Assembly (NCBI RefSeq): GCF_005885675.1
Contig: NZ_VANR01000004.1
Span: 248,001-312,000, forward strand
From: Polaribacter aestuariivivens
Lineage (GTDB): Bacteria; Bacteroidota; Bacteroidia; Flavobacteriales; Flavobacteriaceae
Direction: 5' to 3'
DNA: 64,000 nt
The translations under genes and the position numbers were made by a program. Positions 9,363 to 18,952 of this stretch are shown here, piece by piece (the first letter of the stretch is position 1; each line of letters starts with the position of its first letter). Under the pieces are notes generated by a model. That model searched no databases. It was given only the letters and a program-made list of their open reading frames with translations, and was not told where the DNA came from.

Positions 9363-11144
9363 ATGTCAGATCATCATCATAAAGAAACGTTTGTAACAAA
9401 ATATATATTTAGTCAAGATCATAAAATGATCTCTAAACAGTTTTTGGTAACTGGTATGTTTATGGGAATTATAGGTGTATTAATGTCTATGTTATTTCGT
9501 ATACAACTTGCGTGGCCAGAAAAATCTTTTACAATAATTGAAGCTTTTCTTGGACCACACCAAACAGATGGAATTATGAATCCAGATATGTACTTGGCTT
9601 TGGTAACAATCCATGGTACAATAATGGTTTTCTTTGTACTTACTGCAGGTTTAAGTGGTACATTTTCAAATTTATTAATTCCATTACAAATTGGAGCTAG
9701 AGATATGGCTTCTGGCTTTTTAAATATGATTTCTTACTGGTTATTTTTTATATCTAGTATTGTAATGGTTATTTCTTTATTTGTAGAAGCTGGACCAGCA
9801 TCTGCAGGTTGGACAATTTATCCTCCTTTAAGTGCATTGCCTCAAGCAATTCCAGGTTCTGGAGCAGGTATGACTTTATGGTTGGTATCTATGGCTATAT
9901 TTATTGCATCTTCATTAATAGGATCTTTAAATTACATTGTAACGGTATTTAATTTACGTACAAAAGGAATGAAAATGACAAGATTGCCTTTAACAATTTG
10001 GGCATTCTTTATTACTGCAATTATTGGTGTAGTTTCTTTCCCAGTATTACTATCAGCAGCATTATTATTAATTTTCGATAGAAGTTTTGGAACCTCGTTC
10101 TATTTATCAGACATTTTTATTTCTGGTGAAGTTTTACATTATCAAGGTGGTTCACCTGTATTATTTGAACATTTATTTTGGTTCTTAGGTCACCCAGAAG
10201 TATATATTGTATTATTACCAGCATTAGGTATAACATCAGAAATAATTTCAACAAACTCTAGAAAACCAATTTTTGGATATAGAGCAATGATTGGTTCTAT
10301 CATGGCAATTGCATTTTTATCTACAATTGTTTGGGGTCACCACATGTTTATTTCTGGTATGAATCCATTTTTAGGATCTGTATTTACTTTTACAACATTA
10401 TTAATTGCAATTCCATCAGCTGTAAAAGCATTTAACTATGTTACTACTCTTTGGAAAGGTAATTTGCAACTAAATCCTGCAATGTTATTTTCAATTGGTT
10501 TAGTATCAACTTTCGTAACAGGAGGTTTAACAGGATTAGTTTTAGGAGATTCTGCATTAGATATAAATATTCACGATACATACTTTGTGGTCGCTCACTT
10601 CCACTTAGTAATGGGTGTTTCTGCAATTTTTGGAATGTATGCTGGTATTTACCACTGGTTTCCAAAAATGTATGGTAGAATGATGAATAAAACACTTGGT
10701 TATTGGCACTTTTGGATAACTATTATTTGTGCTTATGGTGTATTTTGGCCAATGCATTTTATCGGTTTAGCTGGTTTACCAAGAAGATATTATTCAAATA
10801 CAAATTTCCCAATGTTTGATGACTTAGCAGATATAAATGTAGTAATTACTATTTTTGCTTTAGTTGGAGGTATTGCACAAATAATTTTTATTGCAAACTT
10901 CTTCATATCAATGTATAGAGGAGAAAAAGCAACACAAAATCCTTGGAGATCTAACACGCTAGAATGGACAACTCCAGTAGAACATATTCATGGGAACTGG
11001 CCTGGTAAATTACCAGAAGTTCATAGATGGGCTTACGACTACAGTAAACGTGTAGATCCAAATGATGATGACAGTGACTATTTACATGGTAAAGATTTTG
11101 TATTACAAACAACGCCTTTACTAGAAGGAGAAGAACCTTCATAA
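9363..11144 (+). CDS. coxA: Cytochrome c oxidase subunit I
   Basis: 593 residues with about 12 membrane helices. Catalytic features are visible: HPEVY (His277 and Tyr281, the CuB ligand and cross-linked tyrosine), WGHHMF (CuB histidines, ~326), and VVAHFHLVMG (haem histidines, ~410-415). This is the haem-copper oxidase that reduces O2 to water and pumps protons. The N-terminus (MSDHHHKETF) is His-rich. It is the last gene of the act-cox unit: a terminator follows within 20 bp, and no subunit III gene is nearby. Confidence 0.96.
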   Translation: MSDHHHKETFVTKYIFSQDHKMISKQFLVTGMFMGIIGVLMSMLFRIQLAWPEKSFTIIEAFLGPHQTDGIMNPDMYLALVTIHGTIMVFFVLTAGLSGTFSNLLIPLQIGARDMASGFLNMISYWLFFISSIVMVISLFVEAGPASAGWTIYPPLSALPQAIPGSGAGMTLWLVSMAIFIASSLIGSLNYIVTVFNLRTKGMKMTRLPLTIWAFFITAIIGVVSFPVLLSAALLLIFDRSFGTSFYLSDIFISGEVLHYQGGSPVLFEHLFWFLGHPEVYIVLLPALGITSEIISTNSRKPIFGYRAMIGSIMAIAFLSTIVWGHHMFISGMNPFLGSVFTFTTLLIAIPSAVKAFNYVTTLWKGNLQLNPAMLFSIGLVSTFVTGGLTGLVLGDSALDINIHDTYFVVAHFHLVMGVSAIFGMYAGIYHWFPKMYGRMMNKTLGYWHFWITIICAYGVFWPMHFIGLAGLPRRYYSNTNFPMFDDLADINVVITIFALVGGIAQIIFIANFFISMYRGEKATQNPWRSNTLEWTTPVEHIHGNWPGKLPEVHRWAYDYSKRVDPNDDDSDYLHGKDFVLQTTPLLEGEEPS

Positions 11145-11162
11145 CAAAATATTATAAATTAT

Positions 11163-11192
11163 AAAAACCTTTCCAATTTGGAGAGGTTTTTT
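11163..11192 (+). terminator. Rho-independent terminator after coxA
   Basis: A-run, 11-bp stem (AAAACCTTTCC with GGAGAGGTTTT, one G-U pair), 5-nt loop and a T-run. It ends the act-cox operon. Confidence 0.85.
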
Positions 11193-11229
11193 GCTTTATA
11201 GAACATTATTTTATCATCTTAAATTCTAT

Positions 11230-11237
11230 TATCTTTG
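11230..11237 (+). promoter_or_regulatory. Candidate -7 element of the ruvB promoter (TATCTTTG)
   Basis: Exact match to the Bacteroidetes TAnnTTTG element. It ends only 5 bases before the ruvB ATG, so the transcript would be leaderless or nearly so. No TTG is seen at the usual upstream distance. Confidence 0.45.
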
Positions 11238-11242
11238 TTTTT

Positions 11243-12265
11243 ATGAACGAAAACTTAAATCCGGAAAACGATAATTATACAAATGAAGAGTTAGATGTAG
11301 AAAAAAAATTACGTCCACTTTCATTTCAAGATTTTTCGGGCCAAGACCAAGCAATAGACAACTTAAAAATTTTCGTTGAAGCTGCTAATCAAAGAGGTGA
11401 AGCATTAGATCACACATTGTTTCATGGTCCTCCAGGATTAGGAAAAACTACATTAGCACATATTCTTGCAAATGAGTTGGAAGTAGGTATTAAGGTAACA
11501 TCAGGTCCAGTTTTAGACAAACCTGGAGATTTAGCTGGCCTACTAACAAACTTAGATGAACGAGATGTTCTTTTTATCGATGAAATACATCGTTTAAGTC
11601 CTATTGTAGAAGAATATTTATATTCTGCAATGGAAGACTATAAGATTGATATTATGATAGAATCTGGCCCTAATGCCAGAACAGTACAAATAAATCTTGA
11701 GCCATTCACATTAATTGGAGCGACTACAAGATCCGGACTTTTAACAGCTCCAATGAGAGCTCGTTTTGGTATTAACAGTAGATTGCATTATTATTCAACA
11801 GAACTTTTAACTACTATTATCCAACGAAGTGCAAATATTTTAGGAGTTCCTATTTCTATGGAAGGTGCAATTGAAATAGCAGGAAGAAGTAGAGGAACCC
11901 CAAGAATTGCAAATGCTTTGTTAAGAAGAGTACGTGACTTTGCACAAATAAAAGGAAATGGAAGCATTACTATTGAAATCGCAAAATTTGCTTTAAAAGC
12001 ACTAAATGTAGATGCTCACGGTTTAGACGAAATGGATAATAAAATACTAATTACTATTATTGATAAGTTTAAAGGAGGGCCTGTTGGAATCAGCACAATC
12101 GCAACAGCAGTAAGTGAAAATACAGAAACAATAGAAGAAGTTTATGAACCTTTTTTGATTCAGCAAGGTTTTATCATGAGAACTCCAAGAGGAAGAGAGG
12201 TAACAGAATTAGCTTATAAACATTTAGGTAGAACAAAAGGAAGAATTCAAGGAGAATTGTTTTAA
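11243..12265 (+). CDS. ruvB: Holliday junction branch migration helicase RuvB
   Basis: 340 residues, full length for RuvB. Walker [10 protein letters not shown] spans residues 62-70, Walker [10 protein letters not shown] lies around 109-117, sensor I is GATTRSG, and the C-terminal winged helix has [16 protein letters not shown]. RuvB is the AAA+ motor that, with RuvA, moves Holliday junctions during recombinational repair. It stands alone here, with no ruvA or ruvC, between the oxidase operon and a sulfate-type carrier. Confidence 0.97.
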   Translation: MNENLNPENDNYTNEELDVEKKLRPLSFQDFSGQDQAIDNLKIFVEAANQRGEALDHTLFHGPPGLGKTTLAHILANELEVGIKVTSGPVLDKPGDLAGLLTNLDERDVLFIDEIHRLSPIVEEYLYSAMEDYKIDIMIESGPNARTVQINLEPFTLIGATTRSGLLTAPMRARFGINSRLHYYSTELLTTIIQRSANILGVPISMEGAIEIAGRSRGTPRIANALLRRVRDFAQIKGNGSITIEIAKFALKALNVDAHGLDEMDNKILITIIDKFKGGPVGISTIATAVSENTETIEEVYEPFLIQQGFIMRTPRGREVTELAYKHLGRTKGRIQGELF

Positions 12266-12318
12266 AAATAACCTGTATTTAACTTTTAGCAAAACTCTAA
12301 AAGAGAAAAGCAAAAGAA

Positions 12319-14046
12319 ATGAATATAAAAAAAGTAATACCAATTTTAGAATGGTTGCCAAACTACAACAAATCTCTTTTTAAAGGAGATTTAGTAGCAG
12401 GTATAACTGTAGGTATTATTTTAATTCCTCAGGGTATAGCATATGCATTAATTGCTGGTTTGCCACCAATTTATGGACTGTATTGTGCATTAGTTCCACA
12501 AGTAATGTATGCAATTTTCGGTTCATCAAGACAAGTTGCAATAGGTCCAGTTGCTATGGATTCTTTAATAGTTGCTACAGGAGTTTCTACATTAGCTTTA
12601 GCAGGTTCAGACAGTTACATTTCCATTGCTATTTTACTGGCGTTATTGGTTGGAACGATTCAATTCATAATGGGTATATTTAGTTTGGGGTTTATTGTAA
12701 ATTTTCTATCAAAACCCGTTATCACTGGTTTTACTTCAGCTGTTGCTTTGATAATTGGACTCAATCAATTTCGAAATTTACTAGGAGTAGATTTTATTCA
12801 AAGTGATCAAATTCATCTTCTTTTAGAAGATATTTGGTTACAATATTCAGATTTTAATCTTCACACAACAATTATAGGACTCATATCTGTAACCATCATA
12901 GTTTTTTTTAGAAGGATAAATAAAAAAATTCCAACAGCTTTAATTGTAGTTGTTTTTGGTATTTTAACAATGAAGTTTTTTGGAGAATTAATGTACAATG
13001 TTTCCATCGTAAAAAATATTCCTTCTGGTTTACCTAATTTTGAAATACCAACATTTGATTTAGAGCAAATAAGAGAATTATTACCTATTGCATTAACTTT
13101 GGTTATGGTTGGTTATTTAGAAACCATTTCAATTGGTAAATCTTTAGAAGCAAAACAAGACGAGTACAGAGTTAGACCGAATCAAGAGTTAATTGCTTTA
13201 GGTTTGGCAAACATGGTAGGTTCACTTTTTAAAGCATATCCAAGTACATCAAGCTTTTCACGTTCTGCAATCAATCAAGAAAGCGGAGCAAAAACAGGTA
13301 TGGCAGCATTAATTTCTGTAGTAATGGTTGTTATTACCTTATTGTTTTTAACCCCTTTATTTTACTATTTACCAAAAACTATTTTGGCAGCAATTATTAT
13401 TGTGGCTGTTTTTGGATTAATAAATGTTAAAGAAGCTGTTTTTTTATGGAAAGCAAATAATTTAGACTTTTGGTTAATGATCGCTACATTTTTGTCCACA
13501 TTAATATTCGGAATAGAATATGGTATAATTGTTGGGGTAGGTTTATCATTAATCATTTTAATATTTAGAACATCCAGACCTTACTTTACTGAATTAGGTA
13601 AAGTTCCAGACTCTGATTTCTACAGAAACAAGAATCGTTTTAAAGAAGTAATTATTGAAGATGATGTTTTGGTTTTTAGATTTGATGCGCAACTATTTTA
13701 CGCAAATTCAAGCTATTTTCGAGATAATCTAGATGCAATGGCTTTTAAAAAAGGAGATAAATTAAAATTAATTGTATTAGATGCAGAAAGTATTAATAGA
13801 ATTGATAGTACTGGAGTAGAAATGCTTAAAGAAAGAGTGAAATTTTACAAAAAAAAGAATGTTGCATTTTATTTTGCTGGTGTAAAAGGGCCTGTTAGAG
13901 ATTCTCTTTTTAAAGGAGGATTACTAGAAATAATAGATTTAAATCATTTTTTTATGAGAGATAATGATGCAGTTGTTTATTACAAAACAGGAGACAGAGC
14001 ACATCAAGAAAAATATGCAAAATACATTCACCAAGCATATCATTAA
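12319..14046 (+). CDS. SulP-family anion permease with STAS domain
   Basis: 575 residues. About 12-14 membrane helices occupy ~1-420, with the SulP signature around residue 35-70 (GITVGIILIPQGIAYALIAG, then PPIYGLYCALVPQ). A cytosolic STAS domain covers ~440-560, where DSTGVEML contains the usual serine. SulP proteins move sulfate, bicarbonate or similar anions, usually with H+ or Na+. Downstream genes handle sulfane sulfur, which fits a sulfur oxyanion, but substrate cannot be read from sequence. Confidence 0.9.
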   Translation: MNIKKVIPILEWLPNYNKSLFKGDLVAGITVGIILIPQGIAYALIAGLPPIYGLYCALVPQVMYAIFGSSRQVAIGPVAMDSLIVATGVSTLALAGSDSYISIAILLALLVGTIQFIMGIFSLGFIVNFLSKPVITGFTSAVALIIGLNQFRNLLGVDFIQSDQIHLLLEDIWLQYSDFNLHTTIIGLISVTIIVFFRRINKKIPTALIVVVFGILTMKFFGELMYNVSIVKNIPSGLPNFEIPTFDLEQIRELLPIALTLVMVGYLETISIGKSLEAKQDEYRVRPNQELIALGLANMVGSLFKAYPSTSSFSRSAINQESGAKTGMAALISVVMVVITLLFLTPLFYYLPKTILAAIIIVAVFGLINVKEAVFLWKANNLDFWLMIATFLSTLIFGIEYGIIVGVGLSLIILIFRTSRPYFTELGKVPDSDFYRNKNRFKEVIIEDDVLVFRFDAQLFYANSSYFRDNLDAMAFKKGDKLKLIVLDAESINRIDSTGVEMLKERVKFYKKKNVAFYFAGVKGPVRDSLFKGGLLEIIDLNHFFMRDNDAVVYYKTGDRAHQEKYAKYIHQAYH

Positions 14047-14126
14047 AAAAGCAATACTGATAAATATCATTTTAAAATTACTCTTTTAATGTTTATTTTG
14101 AAGTTTATAATAATAAAGAAAAGAAC

Positions 14127-15533
14127 ATGATAATAGAACAAATTTACACAGGTTGTTTAGCACAAGGAGCTTATTATATTGAAAGTAATGGCGAAGTAGC
14201 AATAATAGACCCTCTAAGAGAAGTACAAGATTATATAAATAAAGCCGCAAAAAACAATGCAAAAATTAAATATATTTTTGAAACACATTTTCATGCAGAT
14301 TTTGTGAGCGGACACGTAACTTTAGCAGAAAAAACAGGTGCAAAAATTATTTATGGTCCAACTGCTAAAACAAATTTTGATGCAGTAATAGCAGAAGACA
14401 ATCAAGTTTTTAAAGTAGGAGAAATAACAATAACTCTATTACATACACCAGGACACACAATGGAAAGTTCTTGTTATTTATTAAAAGATAAAAACGGAAA
14501 AGATCATGCTCTTTTTAGTGGCGACACACTGTTTTTAGGAGATGTTGGAAGACCAGACTTGGCTCAAAAAGGAGACCTTACAGAAAAAGATTTAGCAGGT
14601 TTTTTATTTGAAAGTTTACGTAATAAAATCATGCCCTTAGCAGACGACGTGATTGTTTATCCAGCACATGGTGCAGGTTCTGCATGTGGTAAAAATTTAA
14701 GTAAAGATACTGTTGGTACGATTGGTAATCAAAAAGAAACAAATTATGCTCTAAGAGCAAACATGACTAAAGAGGAATTTATAAAAGAAGTTACAGATGG
14801 TTTATTACCACCACCAGCTTATTTTCCTTTAAATGTAAAGCTAAATAAAGAAGGTTACGAAAATATTGATGATGTTATAAAAAATAGCGAAAAACCATTA
14901 TCTGTTGAAGAGTTTGAGGTAATTGCAAACGAAACAGATGCTTTAATATTAGATGTACGTCATCAAGAAGAATTTATAAAAGGATTCATACCAAAATCTA
15001 TTTTCATCGGAATTAACGGAGGTTTTGCACCTTGGGTTGGCGCATTAATTAAAGATATTAAACAGCCAATATTGTTGGTAACACCAATTGGTAAAGAAGA
15101 AACTACTATTACAAGACTCTCCAGAGTTGGTTTTGATAATGTATTGGGTTATTTAGATGGAAGTTTTGCTTCTTGGAAAAAAGCAGGTAAAGAAATTGAT
15201 ACAATAGAATCTATTTCAGCAGAAACTTTAAAACATAAAATAGATGCAAAAGAACCTGTTTTTGATGTTAGAAAACCTGGAGAATACAATAGTGAACATA
15301 TAAAAGTTGCAGAAAACACTCCTTTAGATTTTTTAAATGATCATATTTCTGAATTTCCTAAAAAAGAGAACTTTTACCTACATTGTGCAGGAGGTTATCG
15401 TTCAGTAATAGCAGCATCTATATTAAAAGCAAGAGGTTTTCATAACGTAGTTGATGTTGCTGGAGGTTACGCAGCAATTAAGAATACTACTATAGAAAGA
15501 ACAGAAGCAGTTTGCCCTTCAACTTTAAAATAA
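14127..15533 (+). CDS. MBL-fold hydrolase with two rhodanese domains (persulfide dioxygenase-like)
   Basis: 468 residues. The N-terminal metallo-beta-lactamase domain (~1-235) has THFHADFVSGH (His54, His56, Asp58, His63) and GDTLFLGDVGRPD, as in ETHE1-type persulfide dioxygenases. Two rhodanese domains follow. The first (~260-350) has VTPIGKE where the catalytic Cys loop should be, so it is probably inactive. The second (~365-460) has the active loop CAGGYRS near residue 420. The fusion suggests oxidation or transfer of glutathione-like or protein persulfides. It is probably cotranscribed with the next two small genes. Confidence 0.88.
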   Translation: MIIEQIYTGCLAQGAYYIESNGEVAIIDPLREVQDYINKAAKNNAKIKYIFETHFHADFVSGHVTLAEKTGAKIIYGPTAKTNFDAVIAEDNQVFKVGEITITLLHTPGHTMESSCYLLKDKNGKDHALFSGDTLFLGDVGRPDLAQKGDLTEKDLAGFLFESLRNKIMPLADDVIVYPAHGAGSACGKNLSKDTVGTIGNQKETNYALRANMTKEEFIKEVTDGLLPPPAYFPLNVKLNKEGYENIDDVIKNSEKPLSVEEFEVIANETDALILDVRHQEEFIKGFIPKSIFIGINGGFAPWVGALIKDIKQPILLVTPIGKEETTITRLSRVGFDNVLGYLDGSFASWKKAGKEIDTIESISAETLKHKIDAKEPVFDVRKPGEYNSEHIKVAENTPLDFLNDHISEFPKKENFYLHCAGGYRSVIAASILKARGFHNVVDVAGGYAAIKNTTIERTEAVCPSTLK

Positions 15534-15538
15534 AACCT

Positions 15539-15904
15539 ATGAAAAAGTTTTTCTTTTTAGCCTTTATAATGTTTTTTGTTTCAAATTGCGATTCTCAAAA
15601 AGAAATTAAAACAATTTCTACCAAAGAATTAAAAACACTTATAGCAGAAGAAAAAATTCAACTATTAGATGTTAGAACTCCTGATGAAATAGAAAAAGGC
15701 CATATAAAATCAGCTATTTTCATCAATTATTTTGATGATAATTTTTCAGAAATATCAAACAAATTATTAGACAAAAATAAATCAGTTTACGTGGTTTGTA
15801 GATCAGGAAATAGAAGTACCAAAGCATGTAAAATTTTAAAAGAAGAAGGTTTTGAAGTTGTAAATGTTTTAGGAGGTTACAATCAATGGGAAAAAGAAAA
15901 TTAA
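15539..15904 (+). CDS. Rhodanese-like lipoprotein
   Basis: 121 residues from the ATG at 15539; an upstream in-frame start at 15512 would run into the previous gene and spoil the signal sequence. The N-terminus is a lipoprotein signal ending at Cys17 (FFVSNC). A single rhodanese domain follows with the active-site loop CRSGNRS and an LLDVRTPDEIEKGHI segment. It is expected to be anchored outside the cytoplasm and to transfer sulfane sulfur there. It starts 5 bp after the MBL/rhodanese gene. Confidence 0.87.
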   Translation: MKKFFFLAFIMFFVSNCDSQKEIKTISTKELKTLIAEEKIQLLDVRTPDEIEKGHIKSAIFINYFDDNFSEISNKLLDKNKSVYVVCRSGNRSTKACKILKEEGFEVVNVLGGYNQWEKEN

Positions 15905-15911
15905 AAATAAA

Positions 15912-16178
15912 ATGACAACAGCAATAAAAATAGAAAATTTAAAATGTGGTGGTTGTGCAGCAACTATCAAAAAAGGATTACTAACTTTAGAAGGCGTGAA
16001 TGATGTAAGTGTAGATGTAGAAAAATCCATAGTTTCCATTACTTCTGAAAATGAAAATTCAGTAAATATAAAAGAAAAATTATCTAAATTAGGCTATCCA
16101 GAGGTTGGTGATAAGAATACCATTGTACACAAAGCAAAGTCTTTTGTGAGTTGTGCAGTAGGTAGAATAGATTCTTAA
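15912..16178 (+). CDS. Heavy-metal-associated (HMA) domain protein
   Basis: 88 residues with one ferredoxin-like HMA fold: CGGC (Cys12, Cys15) after the first strand, then GVNDVSVDVEKSIVSI and a second half ending near residue 70. These proteins bind Cu(I) or another soft metal as chaperones. The C-terminal ~20 residues (AKSFVSCAVGRIDS) lie beyond the domain. It starts 7 bp after the rhodanese gene and precedes a strong terminator, so it is the last gene of that unit. Confidence 0.85.
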   Translation: MTTAIKIENLKCGGCAATIKKGLLTLEGVNDVSVDVEKSIVSITSENENSVNIKEKLSKLGYPEVGDKNTIVHKAKSFVSCAVGRIDS

Positions 16179-16181
16179 ATA

Positions 16182-16209
16182 AAAAAACGAGCACTAGCTC
16201 GTTTTTTTA
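16182..16209. terminator. Bidirectional terminator between the HMA gene and rpoD
   Basis: Perfect 12-bp stem (AAAAAAACGAGC with GCTCGTTTTTTT) and a 4-nt loop ACTA. It works in both directions and serves the converging rpoD as well. Confidence 0.92.
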
Positions 16210-16272
16210 TTATTATATCTAAAATAAAACGCAATTTTTGCAAGTTAGATTTTTAAAATTTTAAGGGAATCA

Positions 16273-17136
16273 CTATCCTAAATATGTTCTTAACATATGT
16301 GTTTTAGATTTCGATTTTAAACGGTTTAAAGCACGTTGTTTTACTTGGCGAACTCGTTCTCTCGATAAATCAAACTTTAAACCAATTTCGGCTAAACTAG
16401 ACGGGTTTTCATTACCAATACCATAGAACATTTTAATCACTTTTGCTTCTTTTAAAGATAAAGTGTCTAAAGCCCTATCAATTTCTATAGATAGAGATTG
16501 TTTCATTAAGTTTTTATCTGGTTTTGGTGATTCGTCGTATTTTAAAACATTGTATAAATTAGAATCTTCACCTTCTTTAAATGGTGCATCCATAGAAACG
16601 TGTCTTCCAGAATTTTTTAATGATTGTTCAACTTCGCGTTCAGTCATATCTAACTGTTTTGCAATTTCTTTATTGGTAGGCATGCGTTGTTCATTTTGCT
16701 CTAACCTTGCGTAAATTTTCTTTATTTTACTAATACTACCAATTTTATTTAATGGCAAACGTACAATTCTAGATTGTTCAGCTAAAGCCTGCATAATAGA
16801 TTGACGAATCCACCAAACTGCGTACGAGATGAATTTAAAACCTCGAGTTTCGTCAAAACGTTTTGCCGCTTTTACCAAACCTAAATTTCCTTCATTTATC
16901 AAGTCAGATAATTTTAAACCCTGCCCTTGATATTGCTTAGCAACAGAAACTACAAATCTTAAATTTGCTTTAACAAGTGCGTCTAGTGCTCTATTATCTC
17001 CTTTTTTTATTTTCAAAGCTAATTCTACTTCTTCATCTGCAGTAATTAACCCGATTTTACTAATTTCTTGAAAATATTTCTCTAAAGATTTAGCGTCACG
17101 ATTGGTTACTTGCTTTACAATTTTAAGTTGTCTCAT
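16273..17136 (-). CDS. rpoD: Primary RNA polymerase sigma factor (sigma-70 family)
   Basis: 287 residues, the short primary sigma factor typical of Bacteroidetes, lacking region 1.1. Region 2 has [26 protein letters not shown] and [13 protein letters not shown]; region 3 lies at ~130-200; region 4 has [16 protein letters not shown] and the helix-turn-helix [24 protein letters not shown]. This sigma recognises the TTG / TAnnTTTG promoters seen in this window. It is monocistronic, with a ~200-nt upstream leader. Confidence 0.95.
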   Translation of the reverse strand: MRQLKIVKQVTNRDAKSLEKYFQEISKIGLITADEEVELALKIKKGDNRALDALVKANLRFVVSVAKQYQGQGLKLSDLINEGNLGLVKAAKRFDETRGFKFISYAVWWIRQSIMQALAEQSRIVRLPLNKIGSISKIKKIYARLEQNEQRMPTNKEIAKQLDMTEREVEQSLKNSGRHVSMDAPFKEGEDSNLYNVLKYDESPKPDKNLMKQSLSIEIDRALDTLSLKEAKVIKMFYGIGNENPSSLAEIGLKFDLSRERVRQVKQRALNRLKSKSKTHMLRTYLG

Positions 17137-17450
17137 ATATAATTTTTGATTTTTTTTTCGGATTAATAAAAAATGATAATTCCAAAAGAGAAATAATTCT
17201 CTTAGATAATGTTTGCTAAAAAGCGATGCTTCTATATAAATTAGAAAACGGAAGAAATAATTTGAAGAAATTGATTTTTTAGAACTGTAAAATCAATAGT
17301 GGAAATAAAATAGATTTTTCTTTTCTTCATGAAATGACAATATACGAAAAAAAGAGCTATTTTAACTAAAAACGACTCTTTTTCTTTTGATTTTTAACTA
17401 AAATTAACGAAAAATGCCATTTTCATTAAAATTTCAATATTTTAAACCAC
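17137..17450. other. Gene-free stretch between the OYE gene and rpoD
   Basis: 314 bases. It holds the terminator of the minus-strand cluster (17347-17384) and the leader of rpoD. A degenerate minus-strand -7 element, TATATTG (17338-17344), may be the rpoD promoter. Nothing else is recognisable; the stretch is A/T-rich. Confidence 0.5.
17347..17384 (-). terminator. Probable terminator downstream of the OYE cluster
   Basis: Read on the minus strand: stem AAAAAGAG with CTCTTTTT, a ~20-nt loop and a T-run. It is about 65 bases beyond the OYE stop codon. The loop is large, so confidence is moderate. Confidence 0.55.
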
Positions 17451-18566
17451 CTAATTTACTTCTAAAAAAGGATAATCTGTATAACCTCTGGCAGTTCCTC
17501 CACCAAACAAAGTATGGTTATCGCTAATTTCATTCATTGTAGCATTCAACTCAACACGTTTTGGATAATCTGGATTTGTTAAAAATTTTCTTCCAAAGCC
17601 AACCAAATCTACTAAGTTTTTGCCTAATAAATCATTTGCTTGTTCTGGAGTTTTGTTTCCAGTTGCAATAATTGTTTTGCTGAAATTTGATCTTAATTGA
17701 ACTCTAAAATCATTCGGAATTTCAGGAGCATCGTCCCAATCTGCCTCACATAAATGAATATAGGTAACCCCAATTCTCTCTAAATCTTTTGCAGCGATTT
17801 GTATGGTTTCTAAAATTTCTGGGTCGTTCATGTCTTTAAAACTGATAAAAGGAGATAAACGAACACCCGTTTTTTCTGTACCCACTTCTTTGGCAACAGC
17901 CTCTGTAATTTCAGTTAAAATGCGAACTCTATTTTCTTTACTTCCTCCATAATTGTCAGTTCTTTCGTTAGAATTACTTCGTAAAAATTGGTCGATTAAA
18001 TAGCCATTTGCTCCGTGAATTTCTACACCATCAAAACCTGCTTCAATGGCATTTTTTGCACCAACTCTAAATTCTTCAATCACTTGATTGATGTCTTCTT
18101 GAGTCATTTCTCTTGGTTCTTCCACAGGAACAAAAGTTGCATCTCCATTTGGAGCTCCATCAAAAATATAAACAGTTGTTTCTTTTGCAATTTTTGAAGA
18201 AGGCGCAATTGGTTGTAAACCATTTACTTTAGAACTCGAAACACGACCAACGTGCCACAACTGTAAAAAGATTTTACTACCTTTTTTATGAACTTCGTCC
18301 GTTACTAATTTCCAACCTTCAATTTGTTCTTGTGTGTAAATTCCTGGTGTTTTTGCATAGCCCATTCCTTGCATAGAAACTTGTGTTGCTTCAGAAATTA
18401 TAAGTCCTGCAGAAGCTCTTTGTCCATAATATTCTGCCATTAACTGGTTAGGAACATCTCCAGGTTGCGATGCTCTAGAGCGCGTCATTGGAGCCATTAA
18501 AAAACGGTTTTCTAAAGAAATTCCGTTCATATTATAAGGTGTAAAAAGTGTATTTTTCATATTCAT
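17451..18566 (-). CDS. Old yellow enzyme family NADH:flavin oxidoreductase
   Basis: 371 residues; an FMN-binding TIM barrel of the OYE/NemA class. Visible features: NRFLMAPMTRSRA near the N-terminus, LQLWHVGR, EIHGANGYLIDQFLRSNSNERTDNYGGS (the catalytic His-Gly-Ala-Asn region), and GFGRKFLTNPDYP. OYEs reduce activated C=C bonds of enones, quinones and nitro compounds with NAD(P)H, and often serve electrophile detoxification. It is the last gene of the divergent AraC-linked cluster and overlaps the cupin stop by one base (TAATG), implying translational coupling. Confidence 0.93.
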   Translation of the reverse strand: MNMKNTLFTPYNMNGISLENRFLMAPMTRSRASQPGDVPNQLMAEYYGQRASAGLIISEATQVSMQGMGYAKTPGIYTQEQIEGWKLVTDEVHKKGSKIFLQLWHVGRVSSSKVNGLQPIAPSSKIAKETTVYIFDGAPNGDATFVPVEEPREMTQEDINQVIEEFRVGAKNAIEAGFDGVEIHGANGYLIDQFLRSNSNERTDNYGGSKENRVRILTEITEAVAKEVGTEKTGVRLSPFISFKDMNDPEILETIQIAAKDLERIGVTYIHLCEADWDDAPEIPNDFRVQLRSNFSKTIIATGNKTPEQANDLLGKNLVDLVGFGRKFLTNPDYPKRVELNATMNEISDNHTLFGGGTARGYTDYPFLEVN

Positions 18567-18952
18567 TATTTTTTAAATTCTACAGTGGTAAATAGTAATG
18601 TAGTTGTACCAATGTTTTCTAAATTGTGTATAAAGTAATTACTTTCGCTTAAATTGTTAAAGTACCTAATGTCGTTTTTTTTGTATTCTGTGTCAACTAT
18701 TTTGCCATCACTATAAAAAGATCTTGATTTCCCTGAAGTAATTGCTGTATAAAAATACGGTTTGGAATGTTTGTGAAAAGGTAAAGATTTTCCTGCCAAT
18801 AATTGTATGTTCCAAACTTTAAAAATATCGTTTTCTAATACTAAATGCTCACCAACAATTTCGTTTTTTTCGGCTTTTTTTAATGCTTCTTTTAAGTCTT
18901 CTGTCCAAAAAGAATCCCAATTTCCTTTTTTGTTAATTTCTGTTGTGTTCAT
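18566..18952 (-). CDS. Small cupin-fold protein
   Basis: 128 residues. A single cupin barrel is suggested by VWNIQLLAGKSLPFHKHSKPYFYTAITSGKSRSFY, with HKH as likely metal ligands, and by a C-terminal strand pair (NIGTTTLLFTTVEF). The reaction is not predictable. It starts with ATG overlapping the DoxX stop by one base and ends overlapping the OYE start by one base, so it is certainly translated in this operon and probably works with its neighbours. Confidence 0.78.
   Translation of the reverse strand: MNTTEINKKGNWDSFWTEDLKEALKKAEKNEIVGEHLVLENDIFKVWNIQLLAGKSLPFHKHSKPYFYTAITSGKSRSFYSDGKIVDTEYKKNDIRYFNNLSESNYFIHNLENIGTTTLLFTTVEFKK

Noticed and set aside
15512-15538. Earlier start of the rhodanese lipoprotein
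   Set aside because: It would overlap the preceding gene and place charged residues before the lipoprotein signal; the ATG at 15539 gives a clean signal with Cys17.
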